A stretch of 64,000 nucleotides of DNA. Origin: Zhouia amylolytica. GTDB lineage: Bacteria; Bacteroidota; Bacteroidia; Flavobacteriales; Flavobacteriaceae. The stretch covers positions 62,001 to 126,000 of the forward strand of contig NZ_FPAG01000002.1 in the NCBI RefSeq assembly GCF_900116365.1. Reading direction: 5' to 3'. The notes beneath the pieces are model-generated. The model was not told the DNA's origin and ran no database searches. It saw only the letters and a program-made list of their open reading frames with translations. Made by a program: the position numbers and the translations under genes. Numbering within the stretch: the first letter of the stretch is position 1; every line of letters begins with the position of its first letter. This document shows, piece after piece, positions 42,882 to 52,208 of this stretch.

Positions 42882-44492
42882 TTAATAGCAATCGGTACGA
42901 TTATCTTTTATGATCTGTGTACCATAATTTGTTTCGAGATCACAAACAGGTTGTGGTATTCCAAACAAAAAATTTCTTTGAATGTTAAGAGTTTTTAGGT
43001 TTGTAAGGTTTCCTAATTCTTCTGGTATTAAGAATAATCTATTACGATAAAAGGAGGCGGTTTCTAAATTATTCATGTCGCCTAAAGTTGCTGGAACTGT
43101 TTGCAAGTCATTCCCATCGAACAGAATGTTCTTTAGGTTGTCCATTTCGATTAATTGAGATGGGAATTGTTGAAAATCATTATAGGCTAAATCAACCGTT
43201 TCAATTTGGGTCATATCGATTACGGAGTTATTAAGGCTAATTAGTTTGTTAGTCCTTAATCTCAGCACTTTAATTTCTTTTAAGTTACCCAGTTCTTCAG
43301 GGATCTCCTGTAGCTGATTATTATTTAAAAACAATTCTGTCAGGCTGGTTAGATTTCCGACACTGATTGGTAAAAACTGAATGTTGTTGTCGCTTAATAT
43401 CAACCATTTGAGGTTGGTTAAGTTGCCCAGCTCTTCAGGCAGCCATGCAATCCGATTTGAATTTAAAGCTAATCGATCTAATTGTGTTAAATTACCTATA
43501 GATGCAGGAATAGAATTAATGTTGTTACCATTTAAGAACAATGACCTTAGATTAGTCAAGTTTCCAATCTCTTCAGGGATAGAATTCATCTTTAATGCGC
43601 TATCGGTATTTTGGACAACCAGATCTGTTAATTGAGTAAGCTTACCTATTTGAGGTATGAGGTTCTCTATATTTTTATTAGTAAGATCAATTTGAGTAAC
43701 TCTTTGGTCGTATAGGGTAATACCTTCCCATTCAGCAATATTCAATGAGGTAATGTCCCAATTAAGTAAGTTTTCCAAATTGGCCTGATATAAATCAATC
43801 AGTATTTTACGCTCATTAGGTGTGTATTCAATGATAAGAGAATAGGTGTTGGTATCTCCATTTTCTGCTGTGACTGTGTAGTTGACTCCTTCTACTAAGA
43901 CATCTTCCGGGGATGGGGTGATTGTAGCTCCAACTGAAAATTCGATACTTGGAATTAACCCACTGTCTATACTTCCTTCCGGGATTGTAAGTTTAATGGT
44001 CTTATTAGTTTCGTCAATATTAGCTTCAATATCGTAGTAAATTTGATTACTGTCTGTTCCATCACTATTTATGGACGTAAGCAGGTTGAAGCTAGTGACT
44101 TTTGCTTCTGAACTTTTTGCGACCTCTATATTTACATTGTAAATAATAGACGTTTCGTCTTCAGCTGTTACGGCGTATTCAACTGCCTGGGTAAAATCAA
44201 TACGAGTTTGGTCACTTGGTGTAACTTTCGATAATGGGGAGCTTTGTATTGAAGGTTTAAGATTTGAAATATCAGTGCCAACAGGCATGGTAGCTGTGAT
44301 AAGCTTTTCACTTTCATCAATGGAAGCTACAACGTCAGTATCGAGGCCTTCATTATCTGAAGCCAAGAATTCAAAACTTTCTATTTCCTTTAAGTTGCTT
44401 TTTGGGATTTCTTCTCCTGAAGAAGAATCATCCTTACTACAGGAGAAAACGATCACCGTAGCAACTAGTAGGTTAAGTAGTTGTCTCTTCAT
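42882..44492 (-). CDS. leucine-rich-repeat lipoprotein with two N-terminal DUF5018-like domains
   Basis: A 536-residue surface or periplasmic lipoprotein. Lipobox VIVFSC puts the lipidated cysteine at 18. Two similar beta domains follow (about 36-124 and 130-224), each ending in a YxVTAExxxxxxYxxxIE strand (EYAVTAEDETSIIYNVNIE; NYTVTAENGDTNTYSLIIE); this is the DUF5018-like immunoglobulin-type pattern. From about 265 to 520 there are roughly ten 23-residue leucine-rich repeats of the form LGNLTNLKxLxLxxNxIxxLPEE. Such proteins bind proteins or mediate adhesion; target unknown. Single gene with its own terminator. Confidence 0.88.
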   Translation of the reverse strand: MKRQLLNLLVATVIVFSCSKDDSSSGEEIPKSNLKEIESFEFLASDNEGLDTDVVASIDESEKLITATMPVGTDISNLKPSIQSSPLSKVTPSDQTRIDFTQAVEYAVTAEDETSIIYNVNIEVAKSSEAKVTSFNLLTSINSDGTDSNQIYYDIEANIDETNKTIKLTIPEGSIDSGLIPSIEFSVGATITPSPEDVLVEGVNYTVTAENGDTNTYSLIIEYTPNERKILIDLYQANLENLLNWDITSLNIAEWEGITLYDQRVTQIDLTNKNIENLIPQIGKLTQLTDLVVQNTDSALKMNSIPEEIGNLTNLRSLFLNGNNINSIPASIGNLTQLDRLALNSNRIAWLPEELGNLTNLKWLILSDNNIQFLPISVGNLTSLTELFLNNNQLQEIPEELGNLKEIKVLRLRTNKLISLNNSVIDMTQIETVDLAYNDFQQFPSQLIEMDNLKNILFDGNDLQTVPATLGDMNNLETASFYRNRLFLIPEELGNLTNLKTLNIQRNFLFGIPQPVCDLETNYGTQIIKDNRTDCY

Positions 44493-44719
44493 ATAAAGTC
44501 AACATTTAGGTTAATTTTGGTTGAACTACATTTAAGAAACTTGGGGCAGTTCAAAAAGGTAGCTTGGGGTTCAAAAGAGTAAGGATTAACTTATTCTTAA
44601 GAACTAAATTACTGATTAATTTTATTTAATCGATAAAAAGCTCTAAAAATTCGATGAAATGCACAAAGATTTTATTAACAAGGTTTGTTAATATATTTTG
44701 TAAGAAAAAAGAAAGAGAA

Positions 44720-46579
44720 TTATTCTAATTTCATAGACAATTCAAACCAACGTTCAGTTTTTTCTTCAATTTGACTGGTTATTTCTTGTAATTTTATAGA
44801 CTGTTCATTGATCTCTTCCCCTGTTAAATTTGGATCAAGGAACAGAACTTCAATCTCACTTTTCTTTTGTTCCAGCTTTTTTATTTCTTTTTCGAGTCTG
44901 TTGTATTCTTTTTGTTCATTATAGTTTAACCCGCTATTGGCGTCCTTTTTCCAGCTTTTCTTTTCTTTCTTTTCGGTGGTATTATTTTCTTCCGGTGTAG
45001 CACTGTCTTCATAAACCCTAAAATCACTATAATTTCCGGGAAAATCTTCAATTATTCCATTGCCTCGGAACACAAACAGATGATCGACGATTTTATCCAT
45101 AAAATAGCGATCGTGTGACACTACAACCAGACAGCCTGGATAATCCAGTAAAAAACTTTCCAATACATTAAGTGTAACTATATCGAGGTCATTGGTAGGT
45201 TCATCCAAAATTAAAAAATTCGGATTCTGAATTAAGACGGTGCATAAATAAAGTCGTTTTAATTCTCCACCACTCAGTTTTTCTACAAAATCATACTGTT
45301 TCTTTCTATCGAAAAGAAATCGTTCCAGTAACTGGGCTGCAGAAATCGTCCTCCCTTTAGTAAGTGGGATAAACTCACCAAATTCTTTTATAACATCAAT
45401 TACTTTTTGCTCAGGTTTAGAGTGAATACCACTTTGCGTATAATATCCAAACTTAACTGTTTCTCCAACTACTACTTTTCCGGCATCTGGCTCTAGGGCT
45501 TTGGTAAGAATATTTAAAAATGTGGATTTTCCAGTTCCATTTTTTCCTATTATGCCAATACGTTCCCCTTTAATAAAGTTGTAATTGAATTTATCAGCAA
45601 TTATTTTTTCACCAAAAGATTTGGAGATGTTGTGAAGCTCCACAATTTTGCTTCCCAGGCGTTCCATGTTGATCTCCAGGGTAACCTGATGTTCTTTTCT
45701 TCGTTGATGTGCTTTTTCTTTTATCTGATAAAAATCGTCAATACGAGATTTAGACTTGGTCGTTCTTGCTTTAGGCTGTCTACGCATCCAGTCGAGTTCC
45801 TTTCTAAAAAGATTTTTAGCTTTCTCTGTACTCGCTGCCTCCGATTCTATTCGTTGTTCTCTTTTTTCAAGATAATTCGAGTAACTGCCTTTGTATTGGT
45901 ATAATTGGCCATTGTCTAACTCTATGATCTCATTACAAACTCTTTCGAGAAAGTAGCGATCGTGCGTTACCATAAAAAGCGTAATCTTCTCTTTGGCAAA
46001 ATAGGATTCTAACCATTCAATCATTTCGAGGTCTAAATGGTTGGTGGGTTCATCTAATATGAGAAGATCGGGTTTGCTAATTAAGATCGTGGCTAAAGCA
46101 AGTCTCTTTTTTTGTCCTCCGGACAAAGAAGAAACTTTTTGGTCTAGATTATCAAGCTTTAGTTTAAAAAGTATTTGTTTGTATTGCGTTTCGAAATCCC
46201 ATGCCTGATGAATTTCCATTTGTTCAAAAGCTTTTTGATAGGCCTCTTCGTTTTCCGGATTTTTTAAAGCTTTTTCGTAATTGTGAATTACTTTTAAAAT
46301 TTTATTCTCCGAAGCAAAAATGGTTTCTTCAATTGTCAGGGACGGAATTAAATCCGGTTCTTGTGAAAGAAAAGCAATGTTCAGGTTATTTCGTGTTACC
46401 ACCTGACCTTCATCTGGTGTGTCTTTACCGGTAATAATATTTAGTAATGATGTTTTTCCGGTACCATTTTTTGCAATTAGTGCAATTTTTTGATCCTTAT
46501 TGATGCCAAAGGAAATATCCGTAAACAATACACGTTCTCCATATGATTTGGCAATATTTTCAACAGAAAGGTAATTCAT
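44720..46579 (-). CDS. ABC-F family ATPase (Uup-like)
   Basis: A 619-residue cytoplasmic protein with two ABC domains and no membrane segments. The first Walker A is the slightly altered AKNGTGKTS (about 36-44), the second GKNGTGKST; Walker B motifs are LLILDEPTNHLDLEM and FLILDEPTNDLDI; signatures are LSGGQKKR and LSGGELKR. The linker between the domains (EKREQRIESEAA) is charged, and a C-terminal coiled coil (about 540-615, LEKEIKKLEQKKSEIEV) is typical of Uup, linked in E. coli to ribosome and transposon-excision control. MM start: second M used; function on the ribosome is inferred from family. Confidence 0.94.
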   Translation of the reverse strand: MNYLSVENIAKSYGERVLFTDISFGINKDQKIALIAKNGTGKTSLLNIITGKDTPDEGQVVTRNNLNIAFLSQEPDLIPSLTIEETIFASENKILKVIHNYEKALKNPENEEAYQKAFEQMEIHQAWDFETQYKQILFKLKLDNLDQKVSSLSGGQKKRLALATILISKPDLLILDEPTNHLDLEMIEWLESYFAKEKITLFMVTHDRYFLERVCNEIIELDNGQLYQYKGSYSNYLEKREQRIESEAASTEKAKNLFRKELDWMRRQPKARTTKSKSRIDDFYQIKEKAHQRRKEHQVTLEINMERLGSKIVELHNISKSFGEKIIADKFNYNFIKGERIGIIGKNGTGKSTFLNILTKALEPDAGKVVVGETVKFGYYTQSGIHSKPEQKVIDVIKEFGEFIPLTKGRTISAAQLLERFLFDRKKQYDFVEKLSGGELKRLYLCTVLIQNPNFLILDEPTNDLDIVTLNVLESFLLDYPGCLVVVSHDRYFMDKIVDHLFVFRGNGIIEDFPGNYSDFRVYEDSATPEENNTTEKKEKKSWKKDANSGLNYNEQKEYNRLEKEIKKLEQKKSEIEVLFLDPNLTGEEINEQSIKLQEITSQIEEKTERWFELSMKLE

Positions 46580-46634
46580 CAATGTGTTTTCAAAGATTCA
46601 GAAGTTCATACTTCAAATATGAGGCAAGGTACGA

Positions 46635-48218
46635 TCAAGATTTTTTACGGGCAATAGCAAATAGTATAATTAATCCTGCTATTAATACAGCAATTCTTGC
46701 AATGTAATCGCCGTATTGCACATAAAAGGTCTTTTTATCATTAATTGTAATGACACCTTTCAGGGTGCCTTTAATTTCGTAGGCGAGGGTGCTCATGACT
46801 TCACCTTTCTCATTAATAAATGCAGAGACCCCAGTATTGGCACTTCTGGCAATACTTCTTCTGGTTTCAATGGCCCTCAATTTGGCATAACTCAAATGTT
46901 GCATGTGACCTTGTGTTCGATCCCACCAGGCGTCGTTAGTGATTATGGTTAAAAAGTTTGCCCCTTTTTTAATATATCCGGTAACAAATTCACCATACAC
47001 TGATTCGTAACATATTATTGGAGCAGCAACAAATTCTCCGGTATTTGAGGTGAACACACCCCTTTCTTTTTGGATGCTTCTGGTTGCAATAGTTCCTCCC
47101 AGGTCTAGCATGATATTACCAAGTAAAGGCTCGAGAATTGGTTTAAAAGGAAAATTTTCTACTCCAACTACTAATTTTGATTTAATGTAGAATTGTGACT
47201 TTCCTGTTTTGTTAATTTGAGCTGCTGCGTTGTACCAATCCACCCAGTCACCTCGCTGTGTGCGGTTAGCTGTGGAGGTAGGTCTTTCATCTTGCTGATA
47301 TAATCTATAGAAGTCTGCTCCTACAATAATATTCAGGTTGTCGTTATTCTTTGATAGAGTGCTTAACATGTTCTTTTGCTGGCTTCTATCAAATTGATCA
47401 ATAGGAAACGTATCAGAGAAAACAGTTTCAGGGGCGATTAAATAATCGGTGTTTTCATCTAGTTTATCTTTGGCTTGCTGAATGAGTCCGGCGGCTATTT
47501 CAGTGTTTGATTGACCGTACTTCTCAGTATAAGGATCAACATTGGGTTGAATTATAACAGCTTCAATGGTTTTATTACCTTCTTCATAATTATTGAGGAT
47601 TAAAAAGGAAATAATTATAGGGATGGCTATACACAGGACATTTTTACCAACTCCAACAGATAAGATTTTTGTGCTTTTGTGCTCTTGATACTTTTCATAG
47701 GTTTTAAATAGACCGATATTCACGATCCAAATCCAGAGAGCCCCTCCGAAAGTTCCAGTGAACTCATACCATTGAATCCAAGAGGTGTATTCTGAAAAAA
47801 CGTTACCCAGGTTTAACCAGGGCCATGAGAAATCCCAGTTGAGGTGAAACTTTTCAAAGGCCATCCAAATGGCGGGTAAAAATACCAGGTGTATTTTGGA
47901 AGGTAATTTATTAGCGACTTTATGGTACATCAGGAATACCAATGCCATTAATAAGGAATTCACCAGGATAGCAAAGAACATTCCAAAAGCGCTTGAATAC
48001 CACAACCACCAGGTGGTTATAGAATTCCATACCAAGAAGGCCAGATATGATGTGACCAGTGTTTTTAGTCCTTTTCTTTTAGTGTCTGAAAGGCGAATGT
48101 TTTTCTCTGCAATTAAAAGTGGTATGAATCCTAAAAAGGCTAAAAGAGGAAGTCCGTATGTAGGCCAGGCTAAGGCAAGTAGTAAGCCGGAAAAAATCGC
48201 AAGTAGGTAATTCTTCAT
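46635..48218 (-). CDS. lnt: apolipoprotein N-acyltransferase
   Basis: Inner-membrane enzyme that N-acylates the diacylglyceryl cysteine of lipoproteins. 527 residues: seven helices (about 1-200, starting MKNYLLAIFSGLLLALAWPTYGLP) and a periplasmic nitrilase domain. The catalytic triad is visible: Glu in LIAPETVFSD, Lys in FYIKSKLVVGVENFPF, Cys in AAPIICYESVYGEF. The ATG at 48218 is preferred over a TTG at 48233. The window has three likely substrates of this pathway (sodC, msrA, LRR lipoproteins). Confidence 0.96.
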   Translation of the reverse strand: MKNYLLAIFSGLLLALAWPTYGLPLLAFLGFIPLLIAEKNIRLSDTKRKGLKTLVTSYLAFLVWNSITTWWLWYSSAFGMFFAILVNSLLMALVFLMYHKVANKLPSKIHLVFLPAIWMAFEKFHLNWDFSWPWLNLGNVFSEYTSWIQWYEFTGTFGGALWIWIVNIGLFKTYEKYQEHKSTKILSVGVGKNVLCIAIPIIISFLILNNYEEGNKTIEAVIIQPNVDPYTEKYGQSNTEIAAGLIQQAKDKLDENTDYLIAPETVFSDTFPIDQFDRSQQKNMLSTLSKNNDNLNIIVGADFYRLYQQDERPTSTANRTQRGDWVDWYNAAAQINKTGKSQFYIKSKLVVGVENFPFKPILEPLLGNIMLDLGGTIATRSIQKERGVFTSNTGEFVAAPIICYESVYGEFVTGYIKKGANFLTIITNDAWWDRTQGHMQHLSYAKLRAIETRRSIARSANTGVSAFINEKGEVMSTLAYEIKGTLKGVITINDKKTFYVQYGDYIARIAVLIAGLIILFAIARKKS

Positions 48219-48387
48219 CAGGTTTATTGTCAATTCAAGCTGTGAAATATGAAATATTCAGTTTCTACAAATATCTCATAATTTTATAAATATATTCTAT
48301 TATCTATTAAACAGAATAAATAATCGGGTTAAATGTAGTATTACTCATCGTTATAAAAACCTTATTTTTACACAAAATATTTTAAAG

Positions 48388-49146
48388 ATGAAGAAACATA
48401 TCCCTAACCTGATAACCTTATTAAATCTATTTTGTGGATCAATTGCAGCAATCTTTGCAGTGAAAAATCAGCTTGAAGTGGCTGCTGTTTTTGTGTTCTT
48501 GGGTATATTTTTCGATTTTTTTGATGGTTTAACAGCCAGGTTACTCAAAGTACAGAGTGATTTGGGTATTCAATTAGATTCTTTAGCAGATATGGTTACC
48601 AGTGGTCTGGTTCCGGGAATTGTGATGTATCAACTGTTGCACATGAGCAGTGGAATTGGAAGTTGGGAAGTTGCGGATAGTCCAGTTGAAGTAGTTTCGT
48701 TGTTTGGGGGGGATGTAAAAGCACTTCCTTTTCTTGGTTTATTGATTACCCTGGCCTCTGCTTACAGGCTGGCCAAGTTCAATATAGATGAAGATCAGGC
48801 TACTTCATTTATTGGGTTGCCGACACCTGCCAATGCTCTTTTTATTTTATCCCTTCCGTTGATATTGTTTTATCAGGGAAACGATTTGGTAAATGGTTTT
48901 ATTCTGAATAAGTGGTTTTTGATTGCTATAACCTTATTGAGTTCTTATATGCTCAATGCACGGATTCCGTTATTTGCTTTAAAGTTTAAAGATTGGAAGT
49001 TAAAAAGTAATGCTACACGATATAGCTTTTTGTCACTAAGTGTAATATTATTAATTCTCCTTCAATTTATAGCGATACCAATTGTTGTGGTATTATATGT
49101 TTTGATGTCTGCTATGGATACTATGATGAAAAAAAAGCAACCTTAA
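48388..49146 (+). CDS. pssA: CDP-diacylglycerol--serine O-phosphatidyltransferase
   Basis: Makes phosphatidylserine, precursor of phosphatidylethanolamine. 252 residues with about seven helices. The CDP-alcohol phosphotransferase motif D-G-x2-A-R-x8-G-x3-D-x3-D is present as DGLTARLLKVQSDLG, then IQLDSLADMV near residues 46-71. It starts with the usual MKKHIPNLITLLNLFCG. Stand-alone gene; the phosphatidylserine decarboxylase gene is not adjacent. A near-consensus box TATTTTTA lies upstream. Its stop is exactly adjacent to that of lptB, within a shared palindrome. Confidence 0.95.
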   Translation: MKKHIPNLITLLNLFCGSIAAIFAVKNQLEVAAVFVFLGIFFDFFDGLTARLLKVQSDLGIQLDSLADMVTSGLVPGIVMYQLLHMSSGIGSWEVADSPVEVVSLFGGDVKALPFLGLLITLASAYRLAKFNIDEDQATSFIGLPTPANALFILSLPLILFYQGNDLVNGFILNKWFLIAITLLSSYMLNARIPLFALKFKDWKLKSNATRYSFLSLSVILLILLQFIAIPIVVVLYVLMSAMDTMMKKKQP

Positions 49147-49158
49147 TTAAGGTTGCTT
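49129..49158 (-). terminator. terminator palindrome overlapping the stop codons of pssA and lptB
   Basis: A 24-bp perfect palindrome (half-site AAGCAACCTTAA, 49135-49146, mirror to 49158) plus an A run to the left (49129-49136). On the minus strand it gives a hairpin with eight T, so it terminates lptB. Both genes end inside it. Confidence 0.75.
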
Positions 49159-49902
49159 AGCTTTAAAATCTAATTTCTTTTTACGGAGTTCGAAATTTTG
49201 TCCCAGATATACTTTTCGTACCATTTCATCTGCAGCAAGTTCTTCAGGTTCACCTGCTTTTAGAATGTTTCCTTCGAACATGAGATAGGAGTGTTCTGTG
49301 ATGGCTAAGGTTTCCTGAACGTTATGATCGGTGATGAGGATCCCAATATTTTTATCTTTCAAATGCGCTACAATGCGTTGAATGTCTTCAACGGCCACCG
49401 GGTCAACTCCGGCAAAGGGTTCATCTAATAAAATAAAGCTTGGGTCAGTTGCCAATGCACGGGCTATTTCGGTACGTCGTCTTTCGCCTCCTGAAAGCAA
49501 ATCTCCTCTGTTTTTTCGAATGTGTCCTAAACTAAACTCATCTATCAGTGCCTCCATCTTCATATGTTGCTCCTTTTTAGAAAGCTTAGTAAGCTGAAGA
49601 ACACTCAATATGTTATCTTCTATGCTTAGCTTTCTGAAAACAGAAGCTTCTTGTGCCAAGTACCCAATTCCGTGCTGGGCGCGTTTGTACATAGGGTAGC
49701 TTGTAATTTCCTGGTTGTCTAAAAATATCTTCCCTCCATTCGGTTTAATCAGGCCGACTATCATATAAAAGGAAGTGGTTTTTCCAGCACCATTAGGTCC
49801 GAGTAAACCAACAATTTGTCCTCGGTTTACCTCCAGGGAAATTCCTTTAACTACTTTTCGTCCTTTATAGGACTTCATAATGTTCTCAGCTCTTAGCTTC
49901 AT
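49147..49902 (-). CDS. lptB: LPS export ABC transporter ATP-binding protein LptB
   Basis: Cytoplasmic ATPase that drives LptFGC to move LPS to the outer membrane. 251 residues. Walker A is GPNGAGKTT (about 36-44), the signature LSGGERRR, Walker B FILLDEPFAGVDP and H-loop ITDHN. The opening MKLRAENIMKSYKGRKVVKGIS, and the C-terminal KKLDF, are the LptB type. lptF and lptG are not adjacent. Own promoter box at 49922-49929. Confidence 0.95.
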   Translation of the reverse strand: MKLRAENIMKSYKGRKVVKGISLEVNRGQIVGLLGPNGAGKTTSFYMIVGLIKPNGGKIFLDNQEITSYPMYKRAQHGIGYLAQEASVFRKLSIEDNILSVLQLTKLSKKEQHMKMEALIDEFSLGHIRKNRGDLLSGGERRRTEIARALATDPSFILLDEPFAGVDPVAVEDIQRIVAHLKDKNIGILITDHNVQETLAITEHSYLMFEGNILKAGEPEELAADEMVRKVYLGQNFELRKKKLDFKAKQP

Positions 49903-49921
49903 GTTTTAGCTTTCAGAAATT

Positions 49922-49929
49922 CAAAAATA
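49922..49929 (-). promoter_or_regulatory. promoter -7 box for lptB
   Basis: Minus-strand TATTTTTG, 20 bp before the lptB ATG at 49902. Confidence 0.6.
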
Positions 49930-49966
49930 GACAAATACTCCAGAAATAAATATCTTTTAAGAAACA

Positions 49967-50323
49967 TTATGAATTTGCTTTTTGTTCTTCCAGGGCATCC
50001 CAATATTCGTATGCTCTTCTTAAATGGGGGATAACGATGGTTCCACCCACCAGTGTAGCAATACTTAAGGCTTCAAAAACCTCTTCTTTTTTAAGTCCTT
50101 CTTTATGGGAGGTTTCCAAATGGTATCTTACACAGTCATCGCAACGCAGTACAGCTGAGGCTACAAGGCCAAGTAACTCTTTGGTTTTTACATCCAAGGC
50201 ACCCGGCATGTAGGCATTCGTGTCTAAATTGAATATGCGTTTTGTTACTTTATCAGCGTCCTCTAAAATGCGCTTATTCATTTTAGCGCGATACTCGTTA
50301 AATTCTTCTACTTGATTAGCCAT
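49967..50323 (-). CDS. carboxymuconolactone decarboxylase / AhpD-like protein
   Basis: A 118-residue helical protein of the CMD family. The C-x-x-C-x-x-x-H motif CDDCVRYHLETSHKEG (about 80-95) is the AhpD-type redox site for thiol peroxidase reduction; KTKELLGLVASAVLRCDDC is the conserved lead-in. It overlaps tatC by 8 bp and is downstream, so it is the last gene of the kdsD-tatC-CMD operon. A specific peroxidase partner was not found nearby. Confidence 0.9.
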   Translation of the reverse strand: MANQVEEFNEYRAKMNKRILEDADKVTKRIFNLDTNAYMPGALDVKTKELLGLVASAVLRCDDCVRYHLETSHKEGLKKEEVFEALSIATLVGGTIVIPHLRRAYEYWDALEEQKANS

Positions 50324-51155
50324 TTTTTGTCAGTGATTTTTGTTCTTCTTCTCTCTTTTTCTCTTTTTTTAATACGATTCTGGAGATGATAATACTGGCT
50401 TCATATAGAATGGCGATCGGGATGGCTACAATAATCTGGCTAGCCACATCCGGAGGTGTAATTACAGCTGAGAGTATTAGTACTATCACCAAAGAAATCT
50501 TACGATATTTCTTTAAAAACTCTGGAGTTACGATCCCTATTTTGGTTAGAAAGAATATAAGAATTGGAAGTTCAAATATAATTCCACAGGCTAAAACAGA
50601 AGATCGAACCGTTGATATATATGAAGCTAAATCAATGTCATTAAAAACCTCTTTACTTACGGTGTAATTAGCAAGGAAGTTAACTGATAAAGGAGAAATA
50701 ATATAGTAACCAAAAAGTACACCGGTAAAGAATAACATAGAGGCGACAAAGATGAAGCCTTTGGCATGTTTTCGTTCATTTTCGTATAGCCCCGGGCTGA
50801 TGAATTTCCATAATTCATACAATATATATGGGAAACCTAAAATGATTCCGGCCCAAATAGAGGTCCAGATGTGCGCTGAAAACTGTCCTGCCATTATTCT
50901 ACTTTGCACCCTAAACTGGGGTCCTTCACAAAAGGATTCGTTTAACCCCAATGTTTTAGCAATGTTACAGAAAAAGCGATAAGTTACGAAATCGGCCTTT
51001 TTGGGACCGAAGATGATTGTATCGAATATAAAATCTTTTGCGATGAAAGCGATAACACCAATTATTAAAATAGCTGCTGTCGATCTTATTAAATGCCATC
51101 TTAATTCTTCTAAATGATCCAGAAATGACATTTCCTGAGCGTTCTTTTTAGCCAT
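50316..51155 (-). CDS. tatC: Sec-independent protein translocase subunit TatC
   Basis: Twin-arginine receptor, six helices, 279 residues. MSFLDHLEELRWHLIRS (about 9-25) is the N-terminal signature, and periplasmic E/cytoplasmic loop FPYILYELWKFISPGLYENER the second conserved block. The first periplasmic loop (about 45-90) has a Bacteroidota-style insertion with three cysteines (RFFCNIAKTLGLNESFCEGP). tatA is not adjacent. It overlaps kdsD by 1 bp and the CMD gene by 8 bp, so translation is coupled. Confidence 0.95.
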   Translation of the reverse strand: MAKKNAQEMSFLDHLEELRWHLIRSTAAILIIGVIAFIAKDFIFDTIIFGPKKADFVTYRFFCNIAKTLGLNESFCEGPQFRVQSRIMAGQFSAHIWTSIWAGIILGFPYILYELWKFISPGLYENERKHAKGFIFVASMLFFTGVLFGYYIISPLSVNFLANYTVSKEVFNDIDLASYISTVRSSVLACGIIFELPILIFFLTKIGIVTPEFLKKYRKISLVIVLILSAVITPPDVASQIIVAIPIAILYEASIIISRIVLKKEKKREEEQKSLTKNG

Positions 51156-52123
51156 TATATAATACCTTCTTTTATTAAATCGTGTAGGTGTATAACACCT
51201 GCGTATTTACCTTTTTTTTCTACTAGTAGTTGAGAGATGCCATTCGCTTCCATATGCTCCAGGGCATCTACAGCCATGGCATTAGCCTCAATTGTTTTAG
51301 GATTTTCAGACATGATGTCGCAGGCTTTTAAACCGTTTATTTCATCATATTTGTTAAGCATCCTACGAATGTCACCGTCGGTAATAATACCTACAATTTT
51401 ACCGTTATCATCGGTAACCGGTGCAACACCAAGTCTTTTTTCAGTAATTTCTACAATGACATCTTTAATTGGAGTTTCCGTTTTCACCTGAGGTTTCATG
51501 TTGGCCTCTGAAATATCGTGTACTCTTAGGTATAATTTTTTTCCTAGGGCACCTCCCGGATGGTATTTAGCGAAATCTTTACTACCAAATTCTTTAAGTT
51601 CCAGTAAGCATATTGCTAAAGCGTCACCGATAACCAACTGTGCTGTGGTACTAGAAGTAGGCGCAAGATTGTTAGGGCATGCTTCTTTTTCTACATGAGC
51701 GTTCAATATAAAATCTGCTTGTTGACCCAGGAATGAATCTTTATTTCCGGTTATAGCAATAAGTTTATTCGGACCATTTTTTAACAAGGGAACCAGTACC
51801 TTAATTTCAGGAGTATTTCCACTTTTAGAAATACATATTATAACATCGTCTTGTTGTATAGTTCCTAAATCACCGTGAATGGCATCGGCTGCATGCATAA
51901 ATATTGCAGGGGTTCCGGTGGAATTTAAAGTAGCTACAATTTTAGTGGCAATTATTGCGCTCTTGCCTATACCTGTAACCACTACACGCCCTTTGGAGTT
52001 GTAGATGAATTCGATGGCATTGGCAAAATCTTCATCAACCAAACTACTAAGATGTTGAATTGCTTCACATTCTGTGTCAATAGCTTTTTTTGCTGTAGCT
52101 ATGATTGTATCTTTGCGTTTCAA
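51155..52123 (-). CDS. kdsD: arabinose-5-phosphate isomerase KdsD/KpsF type
   Basis: Interconverts ribulose 5-phosphate and arabinose 5-phosphate, the first step in Kdo synthesis for lipid A inner core. 322 residues: SIS domain (about 40-175, GRVVVTGIGKSAIIATKIVATLNSTGTPAIFMHAADAIHGDLG and ICISKSGNT) and two CBS domains (about 200-322, GIITDGDIRRML). The catalytic histidine pattern is intact (HAADAIHGDLG). First gene of the operon, with promoter box 52179-52186; divergent from recQ. Confidence 0.95.
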   Translation of the reverse strand: MKRKDTIIATAKKAIDTECEAIQHLSSLVDEDFANAIEFIYNSKGRVVVTGIGKSAIIATKIVATLNSTGTPAIFMHAADAIHGDLGTIQQDDVIICISKSGNTPEIKVLVPLLKNGPNKLIAITGNKDSFLGQQADFILNAHVEKEACPNNLAPTSSTTAQLVIGDALAICLLELKEFGSKDFAKYHPGGALGKKLYLRVHDISEANMKPQVKTETPIKDVIVEITEKRLGVAPVTDDNGKIVGIITDGDIRRMLNKYDEINGLKACDIMSENPKTIEANAMAVDALEHMEANGISQLLVEKKGKYAGVIHLHDLIKEGII

Positions 52124-52178
52124 ACTTTGTGTTTTATATGGTTTGTAATAAATAAAGAATGTATTATCTTTAGTTGTG

Positions 52179-52186
52179 CAAATGTA
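52179..52186 (-). promoter_or_regulatory. promoter -7 box for kdsD-tatC
   Basis: Minus-strand TACATTTG; predicted leader of about 50 nt. Confidence 0.55.
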
Positions 52187-52208
52187 TGTAAAATAGTAAA
52201 ACGATAGG

